From: Prinsepia uniflora
Taxonomy: Eukaryota > Streptophyta > Magnoliopsida > Rosales > Rosaceae
Assembly (NCBI GenBank): GCA_032719365.1
Contig: CM064870.1
Span: forward strand, 24,866,738-24,930,737
Direction of reading: 5' to 3'
DNA length: 64,000 nt
Shown here: positions 21,557 to 34,638 of the stretch, one piece after another
Layout of the letters: the number at the start of each line of letters is the position of its first letter
How positions within the stretch are numbered: position 1 is the first letter of the stretch
The notes under the pieces: generated by a model
What the model was told of the DNA's origin: nothing
The model's input: only the letters and a program-made list of their open reading frames with translations
Databases searched by the model: none
Program-made: the position numbers and the translations under genes

Positions 21557-23674
21557 AACATATAAAGTAGTCCATTTACAGTTTTTTTAGTGTGTTCTTT
21601 TTATGATTTTGTTTTTAAGTTTTTAAATACCCTTGTTCAGATATGGATGAGAAACTTTCAAATTTTAAATATTATTATTTTATATTTATTTTTCAAAATT
21701 ATTTAAATTAAGATAATTGTAACTAAATTTCAAAGATTTTATTTTATAATTGTTTTATCGGATAATACCTGATACTTTTGAAGAGTCAGATAATTACATG
21801 TACGTTTATTTCTTTTATTACTTTTCGTAGATAAATTAATAAGAACTTATTTATTTTATTTTCTTTTGAGAGAGGTATATTGAAAAAAATATACCTACCT
21901 ATTATGATACAATTATAATTTTCATATATATATATGTATATATGTATCTTATTTATACGGGAGAGTTAAGTAGGTAATATTATTTAATTTACCTGTTAAG
22001 TCTAGAATCAAATACTGGTAAGTACATAAAGGAATTTATTAACTATGTGATGAAACTATAATATGTGACATCGAATATGCATATAGCTAAAAGTAAGATT
22101 ATCTATATAGATGGAGAATTAAATGAATCGCGAGATCATCCATATAGATGGTGAATAAATTGAATCTAATAAATTCACTCTTACAAAAAATCTAACAAAA
22201 ATACGAAACAGCATTATGCAAGATCTCAAATTGTTTAAAAATATAATATGTAATGGCACACTTGTAATTGTTTAAAAATTAATGGACAAAAAAAATGATG
22301 TAATTTGACAATAAAAAAAATTATTTCTTTTTTACTATCTATATTTATCATAGTGGATTAAATTTATAAGTTAAATAAAAAAAATAGGGACCTATTTATA
22401 ATTATCCCAAAATTTAACGATTATTCTCCCTTTTAATGATATTAAACCTTGATTGCACAGATCCGCCTACTCCATCACCAAGATATGATCATCGTCGACT
22501 CCGAATCATCACCAAGGTAGCGATGTTTGTCGACTCCACCATCAAATCGTTGCACCGTTTTGGTGTCCCTATTGTAAATAGTAATATTCATAGTAATCAA
22601 AGTAAAAAATTAAAAGTTTTTTATTTTTATGAAACTCTTAATTTTTCAGTGCGAATGTAGAAGGACTATAAAAATTGGTACATCAACCATTTTTCTATTC
22701 CACATATATTCTTAGAATATGAACATAAAATTCTTCCGTTTCATATATATATTCTTGGGGTATGAACATAAATTTCGTTTAAACAACGTAATACATATGC
22801 AATTAAGGAGTTGTTTTAAAAGATTGGGTTTCAATGGAAGGAGTGGAGTGCTTGAATTCTACAGGGGTGGCGACTGTTGTTAGGGTTTTTTTTTTTATTT
22901 TGGAGAAAGGGGATTACGAAGGGATTTCAACCATAAAAAAATTATGTCTTTCTTATTTTATGTTTTATATTTTTAGATCGTTAATTTAATTTATATTTTA
23001 TGAGAAAATAGAATTTAAAAATTATGACATGACAATCTATGTCATACGTCATATGTGTTGGGACAAAAAAATTTGAAAAATAAGTTGGTTCCTCCAGCAT
23101 TTCCCTTTAATTTAAATAAAAATTGAAATTTGACTATTTCTTTAAAAAAAACACCTACACACTCAAAAGCTGCCTCGTCCACGGGAAGTACGCGGGTAGA
23201 ATTCACATTCGCACTCCTCGCCGAGCGTGTGCATCGGACGGAAAAATAACCACAGATAGAGAAATTTTATTTTTGTCACAAAGAGTAAATATATATATAT
23301 ATATATATAATTGAAAAGAGTGGGGTCTCCTTAGACAAAAAAAGTGGGTCCCAAAACAGAAAACTTTTTAAATCCGCCTAATCAAAATCGCACTACTGCT
23401 TGGTTGGACCCATGGATGAAAATATCGTCATTATTAGCGAAATATCGTTGGATATATCGGAAAATCCAGCTAGTGACACCTAAATGGGGGTGAACGAAAT
23501 TGGCCAAAACATTGAATAATTTTCTTATTTTGAGCCCACATATCCTTTTTTGGGAGTAAAACGATGAAGATAGACTATTAATTTATGAAAATTGGGCGTA
23601 AAACGGAGTAAATTTGAGCCGGGTCATGACGTCGGGTTGAAAAATCCGAGTTGCAGACCCGTTGGATGAAGAAT
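21557..23674. other. AT-rich intergenic DNA, nothing assigned
   Basis: No frame with a recognisable domain was found. A (TA)n run of about 20 bases lies near 23290-23310. A patch near 22450-22560 has more even base composition ('gatccgcctactccatcacc'), but its frames stop within 75 codons and show no family motif. Confidence 0.5.
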
Positions 23675-25281
23675 GACAGGACCCGCCCCGATCCCACGGG
23701 GACCACAAGGGGACGTGCCCTGCTCCCGTCTGACACCCAAATTAACATACCAATTTTAACCTCAAACGTTCAAATTCATAAATAACCAAATTAAAGTTAT
23801 ACATCAATCCGAAATAAATAGATGTCAGACAAGGGATGAAAACCAAAATTACAAATTGCGAGCACGACTCTAAAATAAACCTGCGGGCAAACCACCCAAT
23901 AGGAGATCAGGGACGCGGAAGTAGATCTATGCCTCAGCCTCAGGATCCTCCTCTACCTCAGTAGCACAGCTTGGAGGGGTTACCAAAACATTAAGGGTGA
24001 GTGGGCCGAAACTCAAGTTTATAAAACCGTTTAATAAGTAAAACATATATTTTACCCCTCCGTTTTCCAAACATGCATACATCAGAATTTAAAACCATAA
24101 ATCATATAATATGAATCATAAGGCATGTAATTAAAACCATAAACATAATTTTTAACCACTGCACTATACACTCCAATCCTGACATCCCCGATGTCTGACG
24201 TCCTTGACGTCCAACAAGGTCACAGTCCCAAGGCTACGTGTGCCACTCGGGGTCTCAATCCCGAATCCAATCCCCGAACCCTGTCCGGGTACGGCATCTC
24301 AAATGCCTAGCGTCCTAGACGCTCGACGTCCCTGACGTCCAATTATAGCAATCCTGCTCCTGAGTCATTTTACGGTCCGGTTCCTCCGTAGAATGGACCC
24401 CTCGCAGGCAATGCGTCGTGACCACTTCGGGGTACCACATCCGGAGGAGACAGTATCATAAGAATGGATCTATACAGTGCAGTACCAAATACATTTTATT
24501 GTTATCCACATGCAACACAATATACATAGATAAAAACCAAAACCAATCTTTAAGCTTCATCAGACGGGTCCTCAAACCCAAAAACCGTGAAATGTGCCAT
24601 AACCATAATTTCAACATCAACAAAATCGTTTCATGATTCCAGCATGTGAATATATAAGTAAATAAGAAAACATAAATCGGGCCCACTCACTGTACAATCC
24701 TGCTGAAAACCGAACATATACCCTCGTCCTGGTACAAATGTACAATCCCTGTCATGTCCAAAAGTATACGTAAAGGTCAATATAAGCCCCTAACATACAA
24801 CCATGAAAACCCTAGACTGAAACCGGCCCGGAAAAGCCGCCCGAACTCGCTTCCCAAGGCAATAAAACCTTATTTTGACCAACTTAATGATCTCCGATCG
24901 ACCCGAAAACCACCGCCATTGGATCCGGATCATCGAAACCTAAAGAATGGTGATGGTCCCACCAAAAATACTATTCACACGCGCCCACACGTGCCGGTCA
25001 ACGCTCTGGTCAACGCAGGAACAGTTCCTGCTGACGTCATCGCTGACGTCGGCATGACGTCATGCTGACGTCATCTGACAGCTGTCAGGTCTGACGTGTC
25101 AAACTCTGACAGGGGCCACGTGTCAACACACGATTGGTCCACATCACTGCTCTGTCAGGCTACGTGTCAGATCTGACTTGTGCCACGTGTCAGCACGGCA
25201 CTAGTCCACGTTACTGACATGTTAGTGACACGTGGCAGCCCCTGATTGGGCCACGTCACTGACATGTCAATGCTGACTGTA
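23675..25281 (-). mobile_element. Family A-like LTR, running into the assembly gap
   Basis: On the + strand it starts TGACAGGACCCG, the inverse of the family A LTR end. A 'ctgctcccgtctgaca' box and, inside, the arms GTGAGTGGGCC (23997-24007) and GGCCCACTCAC (24680-24690) follow. The arms share a G for A change relative to other LTRs. Dyads such as 'gacgtccttgacgtcc' lie between the arms. From 25020 onward an array of 'ccacgtgtca' and 'tgacgtca' words runs to the gap. The 5' end of the LTR, and any interior, are hidden. The left flank is AAGAA. Confidence 0.75.
25020..25281. promoter_or_regulatory. ACGT-core motif array (bZIP-type sites) in the LTR
   Basis: 'tgacgtca' or close forms occur at least four times and CACGTG at least four times in about 260 bases ('gccacgtgtcaac', 'tgccacgtgtcag', 'gacacgtggcag'). 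It occupies the same relative position as in the LTR at 13407, and the gap begins inside it. Confidence 0.5.
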
Positions 25282-25781
25282 NNNNNNNNNNNNNNNNNNN
25301 NNNNNNNNNNNNNNNNNNNNNNNNNNNNNNNNNNNNNNNNNNNNNNNNNNNNNNNNNNNNNNNNNNNNNNNNNNNNNNNNNNNNNNNNNNNNNNNNNNNN
25401 NNNNNNNNNNNNNNNNNNNNNNNNNNNNNNNNNNNNNNNNNNNNNNNNNNNNNNNNNNNNNNNNNNNNNNNNNNNNNNNNNNNNNNNNNNNNNNNNNNNN
25501 NNNNNNNNNNNNNNNNNNNNNNNNNNNNNNNNNNNNNNNNNNNNNNNNNNNNNNNNNNNNNNNNNNNNNNNNNNNNNNNNNNNNNNNNNNNNNNNNNNNN
25601 NNNNNNNNNNNNNNNNNNNNNNNNNNNNNNNNNNNNNNNNNNNNNNNNNNNNNNNNNNNNNNNNNNNNNNNNNNNNNNNNNNNNNNNNNNNNNNNNNNNN
25701 NNNNNNNNNNNNNNNNNNNNNNNNNNNNNNNNNNNNNNNNNNNNNNNNNNNNNNNNNNNNNNNNNNNNNNNNNNNNNNNNN
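25282..25781. other. Assembly gap, exactly 500 N
   Basis: A round 500-base run of N is the usual placeholder for a gap of unknown size. It begins inside a repeat-rich LTR array. Any protein read through it is meaningless. Confidence 0.97.
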
Positions 25782-26759
25782 GAGATTGTTGTGTACCAGC
25801 TCTGTAAAGTATGTTGTATATGCCAACAAGGCTATCTTTTTATTTTTCTGATTTTACCATGAAATCATAAATAGATCGATGAGGAGTTATGAATGCAGTG
25901 CACTACAGCCAGAATTGGGGACGATTTCCCTATCATTTTTCCAAGTAGGGGGTTGACCCAATCGTCGGAGAAGCCCCCTACGCTTAACAACTCTTATATA
26001 TCACACTTGAGATCTCTCATTAGCCATCAGATTAGTACCAGTAGCCCTACTTTCTCTTAATGGTTAGTACTCAATAGTATTATCACTAACCCAAGATTCT
26101 CATAGTGATCAGTAATAGCAGTAGCCCAACTTTTTGTTAATGGACCATTAAACTGTGATACATTTATCGAACCCAAAATCATATTCTTTCATAGAATCGA
26201 GCTTTAGGCTACCAACTATATGATGTGGTAAGTGGTAGAAATAAATTGAAGTTTTTTGACACGAATTATTTTATTTTATACAGATAGAGATATTATACGC
26301 TTATTTTTAGTTTAAAAAGTTGGAAAGTTTTCACACACTATTCTCTTGGGGTTTGAACTTGGAACCTAAGATTGCTGAATTTGCAACCTAAATCTCTCAA
26401 AACTGCAACTACCTAGAAAACCCGTTAAAACTGCTAGTGATCTTCTAATTGCGTGTGAATGAATACAAGGCTCAACGTGGCGGCGTTGGTGAGGGTGGTT
26501 CCGCCAGATTTCGAGGGTTCCGTCTGAGACTGTCAGAGGACTCCAAAGAATTTGAGGAGAGAGACGCTTAAAGAGAGAAAGGAAACACTGATGGTGAGTT
26601 CACTTTGAAAATAAACAGGTTTTGGGCTGAAACGTTTGGGCTTTAAACTTTGGATTAAAACGGGTTGGGACTAAAATGATTTTGGGTTAACGGGTTTGGG
26701 CTGAAATGATTTTGGACAGATCTTTATTTTAATTCCCGAAATTCACTCCAAAATTTATA
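25782..26759. other. Unassigned sequence between the gap and the Helitron-like element
   Basis: No domain-bearing frame was found. It does not read as a continuation of the LTR left of the gap. Near 26610-26710 'gggctgaaa' and 'ttttgggtt' words recur. I could not place it in any element. Confidence 0.45.
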
Positions 26760-26869
26760 TCTATACTAAAGCCCAAGCAGTTGAATGCACTGTTTATGTA
26801 CAGTGTTTTGATCCAAAACACTGTTCAAACATCAAAATCCCAATTTAACCCTCTCCCGCCGTCTTGACA

Positions 26870-27480
26870 AACCACGCCGATGTCCCTTCCAATCATATTC
26901 GCCCTTTTCTCAGTGAGGACACCTTCTCCTTCTCCTTCCACTAGCGTAAGAGATGTTGAGGCATTGTTGTTTGGGGCAGTCAATAGGTCAAGCAACGGCC
27001 CAAAAGGGCAGTGGCGAGATCAAACAGAGAAAAGAGAAAGGAAAATGAGATGGGCGTGGGTGTGGGTGTTGGTGGTTGCCCAGAAAAGTTTCTAGATTTC
27101 GTCCAGCCACCGCCGCCTTTTCTCTTCCACAGCCGCGACATCAACCTCTCTCCCTCTCTGTCTCTCCCTCCACGAGCAACCCACACTATCCCATGCCCAT
27201 TTTTGCCAAAACGCAACACGATTCATCAAATTGAGAGGCCAGGCAACTCAAACCCACTTCTATCAATTCCTGGATTCAAAATCAAAGGACGATGTGAAGA
27301 AGAAATGGAGGAAATTGGATGAGGTGGAGAAGTGGGTTTTGGTGAGAGGGTTTGTTTCATAATGGGCTCTCAATTTTCATCCATTGTCTGCAAAACCTGT
27401 CAAACAATTGGTCAAGGAATATCTGCTTGAGAAAATTGGATGGGTTAGTCTTGAACATGAAGGAAGATGAACAATGAAAC
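26870..27480 (+). pseudogene. Possible captured gene fragment of unknown origin
   Basis: Base composition rises well above that of the surrounding DNA. Around 27255-27440 a frame of about 60 codons reads as a charged, helix-like stretch (KSKDDVKKKWRKLDE, later KPVKQLVKEYLLEKIGW) broken by one stop near 27360. A pyrimidine-rich tract ending in 'tttttgcag' at 27594 could be a 3' splice site. I do not recognise the family. It lies at the 5' end of the Helitron-like element and is likely captured host sequence. Confidence 0.3.
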
Positions 27481-27810
27481 ACAGATGCTCATCTTCCTTT
27501 TTAATTTTTCGTAGAATTTCTCTTCCTTCTACTCACCGCTCTTCTCTGCTCTATTTTCTTCAATTTGACGTCGCTGTTTTGATTTTTGCAGGTCGGTTTT
27601 GTTGATGGTGGAAGCAGAAAATCATGGGTGTCATCGTTGTTCAAGATGTGGTTGTGCTTTCGATTGTGCTTTTGTCTCGAGTTTTTTTTTTTCTCATGAA
27701 ATCCTGACAACAAACATTCGATTCTAACAGCGATAGAAGTGGCCACTCTCTTACACTCTTCACAGGGGAATTATTTTACTTCCTTTGAATTACTGTTAGT
27801 AAGAATCCAA

Positions 27811-27927
27811 TTGGTCGGCTATAGCTTAATTACTGTTATACCGATCAAGAGCTCTGTAATTCATATATTGGAAACAGAATGAGCATATTGCGACTATTCA
27901 AAATCAGCTTAAGCTATAGCCGACCAA
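27811..27927. repeat. 19-bp perfect inverted repeat with a ~79-bp loop
   Basis: TTGGTCGGCTATAGCTTAA (27811-27829) has its exact complement at 27909-27927. It could form a long hairpin in RNA. No target duplication or known MITE end was identified around it. Confidence 0.85.
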
Positions 27928-28997
27928 AATATATGTGTAAATGTGTCACCAAACTTTAGTATATGAAATGCTCACAACAAACAATGAAAAGAGGTCCGGC
28001 AGTTTCAAGGGAAGAACAAAAAGTACAGTAAAATAATTCCACCACTCTCTTCTTCTCAAGTTCTCAGATTGTCCGACTCTCTTCTTCCCTATTTTATTTC
28101 CTTTGAATTTGTTTAGGTAGGTTGTTTTATAAGTTCAATTCTAGGGTTTTCAGATTTTCGTGGATTTCTGTTTCTTTAATTTTAAGCTATTTTCCTGTGT
28201 AGTTGTAATTTCAGGTTGTTTACATGTTAATTTCTTGCATCTTTTTTGTTTTATTTCTCAGGTTTATGAATTATTATGACATATTGGTGTGAAGATAGAT
28301 CTGCAACTAATAATTCTTTGTAAGTATGACTAAATTTGCATCGTAATATTTTGGGGTTATATTAACCATTGCAGCCAATAGGTATAGACTATTGGCCACA
28401 TGTTTGAATTGTTGCATTCCACAGTTAGTTATTGATGCAACAGATGGATACACAGACACAGCCATAAGGCACCATTGTTCACACTATTTGTTAAACCATG
28501 CTTCGTTGCAACCACTACTTTGGGATTACGGATGTTGCAGGAAAACAAGTTTGAGTTCAACAGTTTCGATTGTGTTGCTGATAGAGGTACTTAAGGCACC
28601 ATATTAGTGTATTAAGGATTAGATTCTTTGTCTCTTTCATAAATGGTTTCATCTCCTGCAACAGAAAATATTCATAATATTGAGATTATGTTACTAACCA
28701 TTGTTCAACGATGGTTTGATCATATTGGTAATACAATTTTTCATTTTTCTGCTCGGTTTGTAAATTATTAAGTTCCTCTGCTTGATTGCTTTCAAATATG
28801 AGCAAACGATGCAATTGTTCCATCTATGATTAGGGGTTTGATCATAGATCTACAACATACCAATAGTACTACTAGATGCTCTAATCACGAATAATCAATT
28901 TGTTGTTCAATTTTGATGATGATTTTGTTCATGTTTGGATGATGACTTCTTAGATTGTTGATTTATCGAATAATTATTCTAAAAGTTTCAGATTTTT

Positions 28998-29178
28998 GGG
29001 GTTCTTAGGGTTCGTTTATTTGATGGGTTCATAAAATACAAGGAAGTTGTACCATCCTTATTTGTACTCATGGGGAATTTTTCATGCATTCTTTGAGTTT
29101 TTTCCACAATCTAGCATATCTTTTTTCGTTGGAAGGATTTGAGGAGCCACTATTAGCAAGTCTTCCAAGAATTGTGAG
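28998..29178 (+). pseudogene. Captured gene fragments, part resembling DNA polymerase epsilon subunit 2
   Basis: Frame 28998-29096 includes LFDGF followed by EVVPSLFVLMGNF and then a stop. This resembles the calcineurin-like phosphoesterase region of DNA polymerase epsilon subunit B (DPB2), an accessory subunit of the replicative polymerase in the nucleus. A second frame just after (about 29104-29178, reading SLEGFEEPLLASLPRIVR) ends at 'gtgag|gtatgc', a good 5' splice site. Another exon-like stretch ends at 'ttccctg|gtaagg' (29341). All are short, broken and inside the Helitron-like element. The DPB2 call comes from motif memory only. Confidence 0.35.
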
Positions 29179-31170
29179 GTATGCATTTTATTTTAATGAA
29201 AGGTAATGGATTTTCAGAGTTGTTCATAAAGTGCTTTGTGCTGTTTTTCTTCCCCCTTTGCCACCAAAAACTACTCAGCAACAGTCAGACAAGTGGGGCA
29301 CTCTTGGTGGAATAAGGAGACATATTTATGACCAATTTCCCTGGTAAGGGTTTGGATTTTAGTTAATTTATGCTTCATTTAGGTTATATTTGTTATGGAT
29401 TTTGTGGTTCATTGTCTTGCAAACCCTAGAATTCGACTTGGCTCTTGAATCTCAAAGAAACACTGTATTCGGTTTTTTCAACTTGGTGAACGTAGGATGT
29501 GTGGGATTTTGGTGCTTCTAGGACTATTTCCAGGTATGGGTTCAATAATTTTTTTCCTGAATTGAATTCTGGGGTCATGAATTTACTTATGGGTTCTTAT
29601 TAATTGAGTTATGAATTAATGGGTTCACCTATAGGTTTTTCTTAATTTGATTTGAGTTCTGAGTCATATGGGCTCACATCTATTACTCCAGTTTAATGGG
29701 TTTCCTTTTCTATTCAATTATGGTATTTGTTAGATTGAATGCGTTAAATAGTCCAATCCCCATTTGCAGGTCTATACATGATGTGCATATTGTGTTTTTT
29801 TTTTCTTCATTGAGATTCCCATTTGAATTATGCCATAAATTTTTAACTGCTCACAAAGAACGTGTATTTGGCTTTTGCTCGGTTTGGCAGCTTCACTCCT
29901 TGGAGTTTGCACATAATCCATCTTCCGCTTTTACTTCAGTTGAGAGTATCTTGCTTTCTCTATGAGTTTGATAATAATTTATTATTTGGATGTGGGTTTT
30001 GTTTTGGTCAAATAGAAAATTATATTGAGATCCCTCAACAGCTAGAATGACAAATGTCTTTTTTTTTTCCTTTGTTTTCCCAAATTAGTGTTCATCTGTG
30101 TTTTTTTAGGCGAGCCTCCAGAATTGAAATAACAGAGAGCTTGCTAAGCGTTGGAGTTGCTAAAGCATAGAGCTTGTAAAGCGGTGGATTTGAAAAAAAC
30201 ATAGAGCTTGATTAGCATTTATGAGTTTTAAATATTGAATTTGATATAATTCCAGCGTTGTAATTAAGGGGAAATTTGTAGGTTAGTGTTTCTAACTTTT
30301 TCTTTTGGTGGTTTTTCTGTTTTGAATGATACCAAGTAAAGCTGCTTCCTATTTTTTCTCAAAATTCTCTATTTAAAACCCAAATTTCCCTTCTTTATCG
30401 GTTTTGGGTTTTTGATTTATCTTACAATTTCATATTTACTTTTATTCTTCAATTGAACTATCATTTTGGGACACATGATTCTTGGCTATTGTATAAGATT
30501 TAGAGTTTGAGTTTTCAATTATAAATTTGGTTTTCGATTTAGGAATTAGGGTTTCAAATTGATGTCTTCTCTCAATGCACAATTTTTCTGGCTGGCTGCT
30601 AGAGATTGAGAATACGAAGTGCAATATTTTCTTACTGTTATTGGCGTAGTGTGGTAGCTTCTATTTAACCTTATGTCAAAGTATGCATATTGGGGATAAA
30701 TATTTTCTTAACTGTGGCAAATTAATATTCCTCTGTTTTTTATTTTGATCAAGTGAATTGGTTTATTTTATCAGAGGAAGATGATGATGAGTAGATGCTT
30801 CCTGATTATTCCACTTGATTCATTCATATGAAGATCGTATTAGACCGTTGTTAATTGGAGGAAATGTTTTCTACTTATTAAAATCATATGAACATTCCAA
30901 TTGGTCAAAAGTAATAGATAGGTTGAAAGTGATGACTAACAAAGAAATAGATTGAGAGAATAGTTATGCGTATGCGAGAATAGTTAGTCTATTTAAACAT
31001 CTCATATCTTCAATTTCATTATGCATACGAACTCAATAAATGAAATTGTATTCTGATTTTAATGCAGTAAGCAGAGAACAAAAACTAAGAACATAAATGA
31101 AACATAACCAAATTCATCAATATAATGCAATCTCAGACCTAATGAACACCTCATATCTCATATCTTCAAT
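29179..31170. other. Helitron interior, intron-like T-rich DNA
   Basis: Long T-rich tracts, a possible exon end at 29341 and no domain-bearing frame. It reads like captured intron or UTR sequence more than transposon core. Nothing more specific can be supported. Confidence 0.4.
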
Positions 31171-32120
31171 TTTAATGCATGTTGGTATTTTACAAATTTG
31201 ATTTTGATTTTGCAAGCTTTGATTTTGTATCTATTGCGTAGGTTTTTTCTGCAACTAAATTTGCTATTAGAGAAAGAACCTTGATCCCAGCCACCACGGA
31301 TCATTAATCTTAGCCATCGTCAATCATCGCCTTGAACACATGAGTGAGTTGTATTATGGAGATGGATTTGTGGGCTGGTCTGTCTCTCTCTTTTGTTGTT
31401 TCTATGTCTTCTTTTTATCATGTTCTGGCCTTTTTGAGATATGTTTCTCATACTTCAATTTTTTTTCCTTCTTACTAATAAGTTATGGAGATGTAAGTTA
31501 TTCTATTATGATTTTCCATGGCTTATCTTCATTGATAGTGATTGTTGTTTCAACTGTTCATTAATTATATGGCTATGGCTATGCTCAGTGTTTAACTATT
31601 TTATTAGTTAACTTAAGTTTCATTCAATCCTTTGTCTTATTTTAATGCATGTTGTTGGTATTTTACAGATTTGATTTTGATTTTGATTTTGCAAGCTTTG
31701 ATTTTGTATCTATTGTTTAGGTTTTTTTCTGCAACTAAATTTGCTATTAGAGAAAGAACCGTGATCCCAGCCACCACTAATCATCAATCTTAGCCACCAT
31801 CGATCATCGCCTTGAACACATGAGTGAGTTGTATTATGGAGATGGATTTGTGGGCTGATCTGTCTTTCTCTTTCGTTGTTTCTATGTCTTCTTTTGATCA
31901 TGTTTTGGACTTTTTGAGATATGTTTCTCATGCTTCAATTTTTTTTCTTCTTACTATTAAGTTATGGAGATGTAAGTTATTCTACTATGATTTTCCATGG
32001 CTTGTCTTCATTGATAGTGATTGTTGTTTCAACTGTTCATCAATTATATGGCTATGGCTATGCTCAGTGTTTAACTATTTTATTAGTTAACTTAAGTTTC
32101 ATTCAATCCTTTGTCTTATT
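31171..32120 (+). repeat. ~475-bp tandem duplication inside the Helitron-like element
   Basis: Copy 1 (about 31171-31640) and copy 2 (about 31641-32120) are near-identical. For example 'ttgaacacatgagtgagttg' occurs at 31332 and 31812. Small indels shift the offset from 470 to 480. Neither copy has a long frame. Low divergence suggests that the duplication is recent relative to the element's other decay. Confidence 0.88.
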
Positions 32121-33951
32121 TTTCCATTTAGAAGCAATTTTATTCTGTCATTGATGTTTCCTGTTAAATTTGTAGGTGCTTAATGATTAGAGTTTTCTTC
32201 GTAGAGGTAATTGTAAATAGGGGTAAGGCATTTTAAATGTATTAAAAGCTCAAGATTCTTGATATTGGAACCACAAGGGCAATATAGTTTCAACCATAAA
32301 CTTTAATAATGTGTATTATTGTTTGATAAAAGTTAACGGATTCTGTGAATTGCTTCTAAATTGTTTTCTGTTTTTTTTTTCTTGCAAGGATTCAAGAAGA
32401 TATTGTGGTATTTTGGGATAATATTGGGGTACGTTTTTGTTTGTGTGGAGAAAATTTAGAGTTATATGTTATAGTGGTACTTCTGAATTATAATGGTTTA
32501 GAGTTATATATTTGTAAAGTCTTTATGATGGTTTTGTTTGCATTCCGATTTCGACTCCTTCCAAGAATTACCTTCCGTCATTACGTAAATAAAAAAAAAT
32601 CATAAATCGTTTGACTTTAGATGCTTAGTCATGATTTTTTGTTTGACTTTTGTTGATGGCTTCGTCTGTGTTTGGCTGAACTTATTTCAAATAATCACTC
32701 AGCAGCTTTTTTTTGGTCTTACTGTTTGTTTGCTGCCGATTTCAAATTTGTTTTGTGGTCTCACTGCTTAATCCATTTATTCTCTATGATTTTGCTTACT
32801 TGAGAACTCATTTTACCATGTTCAACACCTCATTTTCCAAGACTATGGCTCATATCAATGTTTTATCCGTCTGATAAAATTGTTAGTTTCTTGCTTCAGT
32901 TGAGGATACTGTATAATGTAGTTAAAGTGCACAAGAAAAGCTGCTTACTTATTGTTCTTCATATTCATTTACTCTATTCGTTTTGCAAAGAATCCCTGAA
33001 CAGATATTTAATCATTGGTGGACATTTACGTCTCATCTAAGGTATGGTTCTTCTGATGTTGGAGATTGGGTATATTCCACTTTCAATATTATTCTATCCC
33101 TAGAGCTTTTGGGTTATTATGACTTGCTAATTATAACAATGTTAATACCCTTTATTTGCGATGTTCATTATTATATTTACACATAGGAGTAGCATATTTG
33201 ATATGAGAATAAGTTTATTGTTCGTTCTATGCCACTGTTATTGGGATTGTTTTATGACACTTTATGACACTGGTCATGATGCTGGTTTGCTAATTTTTCG
33301 TTCGTTGGTATTGGTCGCGTGTTCATGTTCATTTTGTTGGTTGGAGGTGGGATTTGCCTAAGTTTTTCGTCGTTGATTTTCTAATAGATTATTCTAGGGA
33401 TTTTATGTTCTATTCTTTTCCTTTTCCTGAATTTCACTACTGTCATGTCAATTTTGAGATACAATTTTGCTTCGTCTTTCAAAATCTGTTTTCATTCGAC
33501 TGTTCTTCATCTTGCTTTCAGTATTTTATTTTCGCATATTTTGATTCATTATTAACATTGATTTAGGGCTTTCTTTGCTTTTCTCCCGCAGGTTGTACGA
33601 CCAAATTGACGTGCTTTTCTAAGCTAATTTTCTTCTCCCACTAGGTTTATGAATTTTACATTTCCCTCTTTCAACTTTGTTTATCAATTTCTTAACTTCT
33701 TTATTTTGATTGACTGTATTGTTTTTGAATTTATTCATCCTTTTTCCCATCTTTTCTTTTGTTAGATTTTTATTTCCATTTCATTCACTTTTTTTTTATC
33801 TCTGTTATTTGCACGGACCGTGTTGTGATCTCTATGATCTATGCGATATTCATTGGTCATATTTTCTTTGTTTTCAATCAATTCCCAATTCCAGTTTTCT
33901 CAAATCAATTTGGCTACTAAAGCTGGTAAGCATAAGAAGAAATATAAATTG
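32121..33951. other. Helitron interior, T-rich, no gene assigned
   Basis: Frames up to about 80 codons exist, but they are phenylalanine-, leucine- and serine-rich products of poly-T tracts without domain motifs. I regard them as intron-like captured DNA. Confidence 0.4.
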
Positions 33952-34250
33952 TCAATGATGCATATAGAATATTGGAAAAGGTCCGTACATTGGTGGAAGC
34001 TCCTATAGCGGCTATTTTTACAGACCTTAAAAGGTGCAAGTCATCTATTGTTTATCTCTCTCTCCCCATATGTTTGCTCTCTTTGTTGTCTTCTTTCTGG
34101 TTTTAAATTAAGAAACACTTTATAATCCAGTTTGAATGTGGGGAGGCCTTGGAGAATATTGCACAAGATGTGAGGAAAGTACTTGAAGAACAGCGTGCTG
34201 ATAAAAGCTTAAAACTTTCGTAGAAGGCAGTAGACACATTGAGGAAAAAG
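33952..34250 (+). pseudogene. Two captured exons of an unidentified gene
   Basis: Exon-like segment 1 (about 33952-34032) reads YRILEKVRTLVEAPIAAIF and ends before 'gtgcaag'. After about 98 bases ending in a pyrimidine stretch and 'aatccag' (34130), segment 2 (34131-34250, 120 bases) continues with GEALENIAQDVRKVLEEQR and one in-frame TAG, then 'aaaaag|gtaaac'. Phase, splice borders and an amphipathic helical look all suggest a real plant gene caught with its intron. I do not recognise the protein. The stop and the missing flanks make it non-functional here. Confidence 0.45.
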
Positions 34251-34638
34251 GTAAACATGTCAAACTGAAGTAGAAAGGTCGGCATACTAGAGTTATCAAT
34301 TGGATTTATTGGTTTACCTCATGTATATGCCTACTGTGAACAAATTTTTGCCATCATGTTTCGAAGTTAAGTTTGTTTTGGGTTGATTGTTTTAACTCAT
34401 TTCCTCTTATTTTACAAGACAAGATTAAATATTCTTCAATGTTATTGTTACGTTTGAAACCAGAGGATTCACTGAATTTTTTTAAATTACTTAATTGTTT
34501 TCTATTGAAGAAGATAAAAATATTGTTCCATGATCGGTTCAAGTAATGTGTAATTGTATGCTGCGATAAATGATATTAATATTGACTATGGATCTTATTC
34601 ATACCAATTGTTTTTTAGAAGGAGACAATTGAAATATA

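Noticed and set aside
25167..25851. Long frames of 200-220 codons on both strands
   Set aside because: They exist only because the 500-N gap has no stops.
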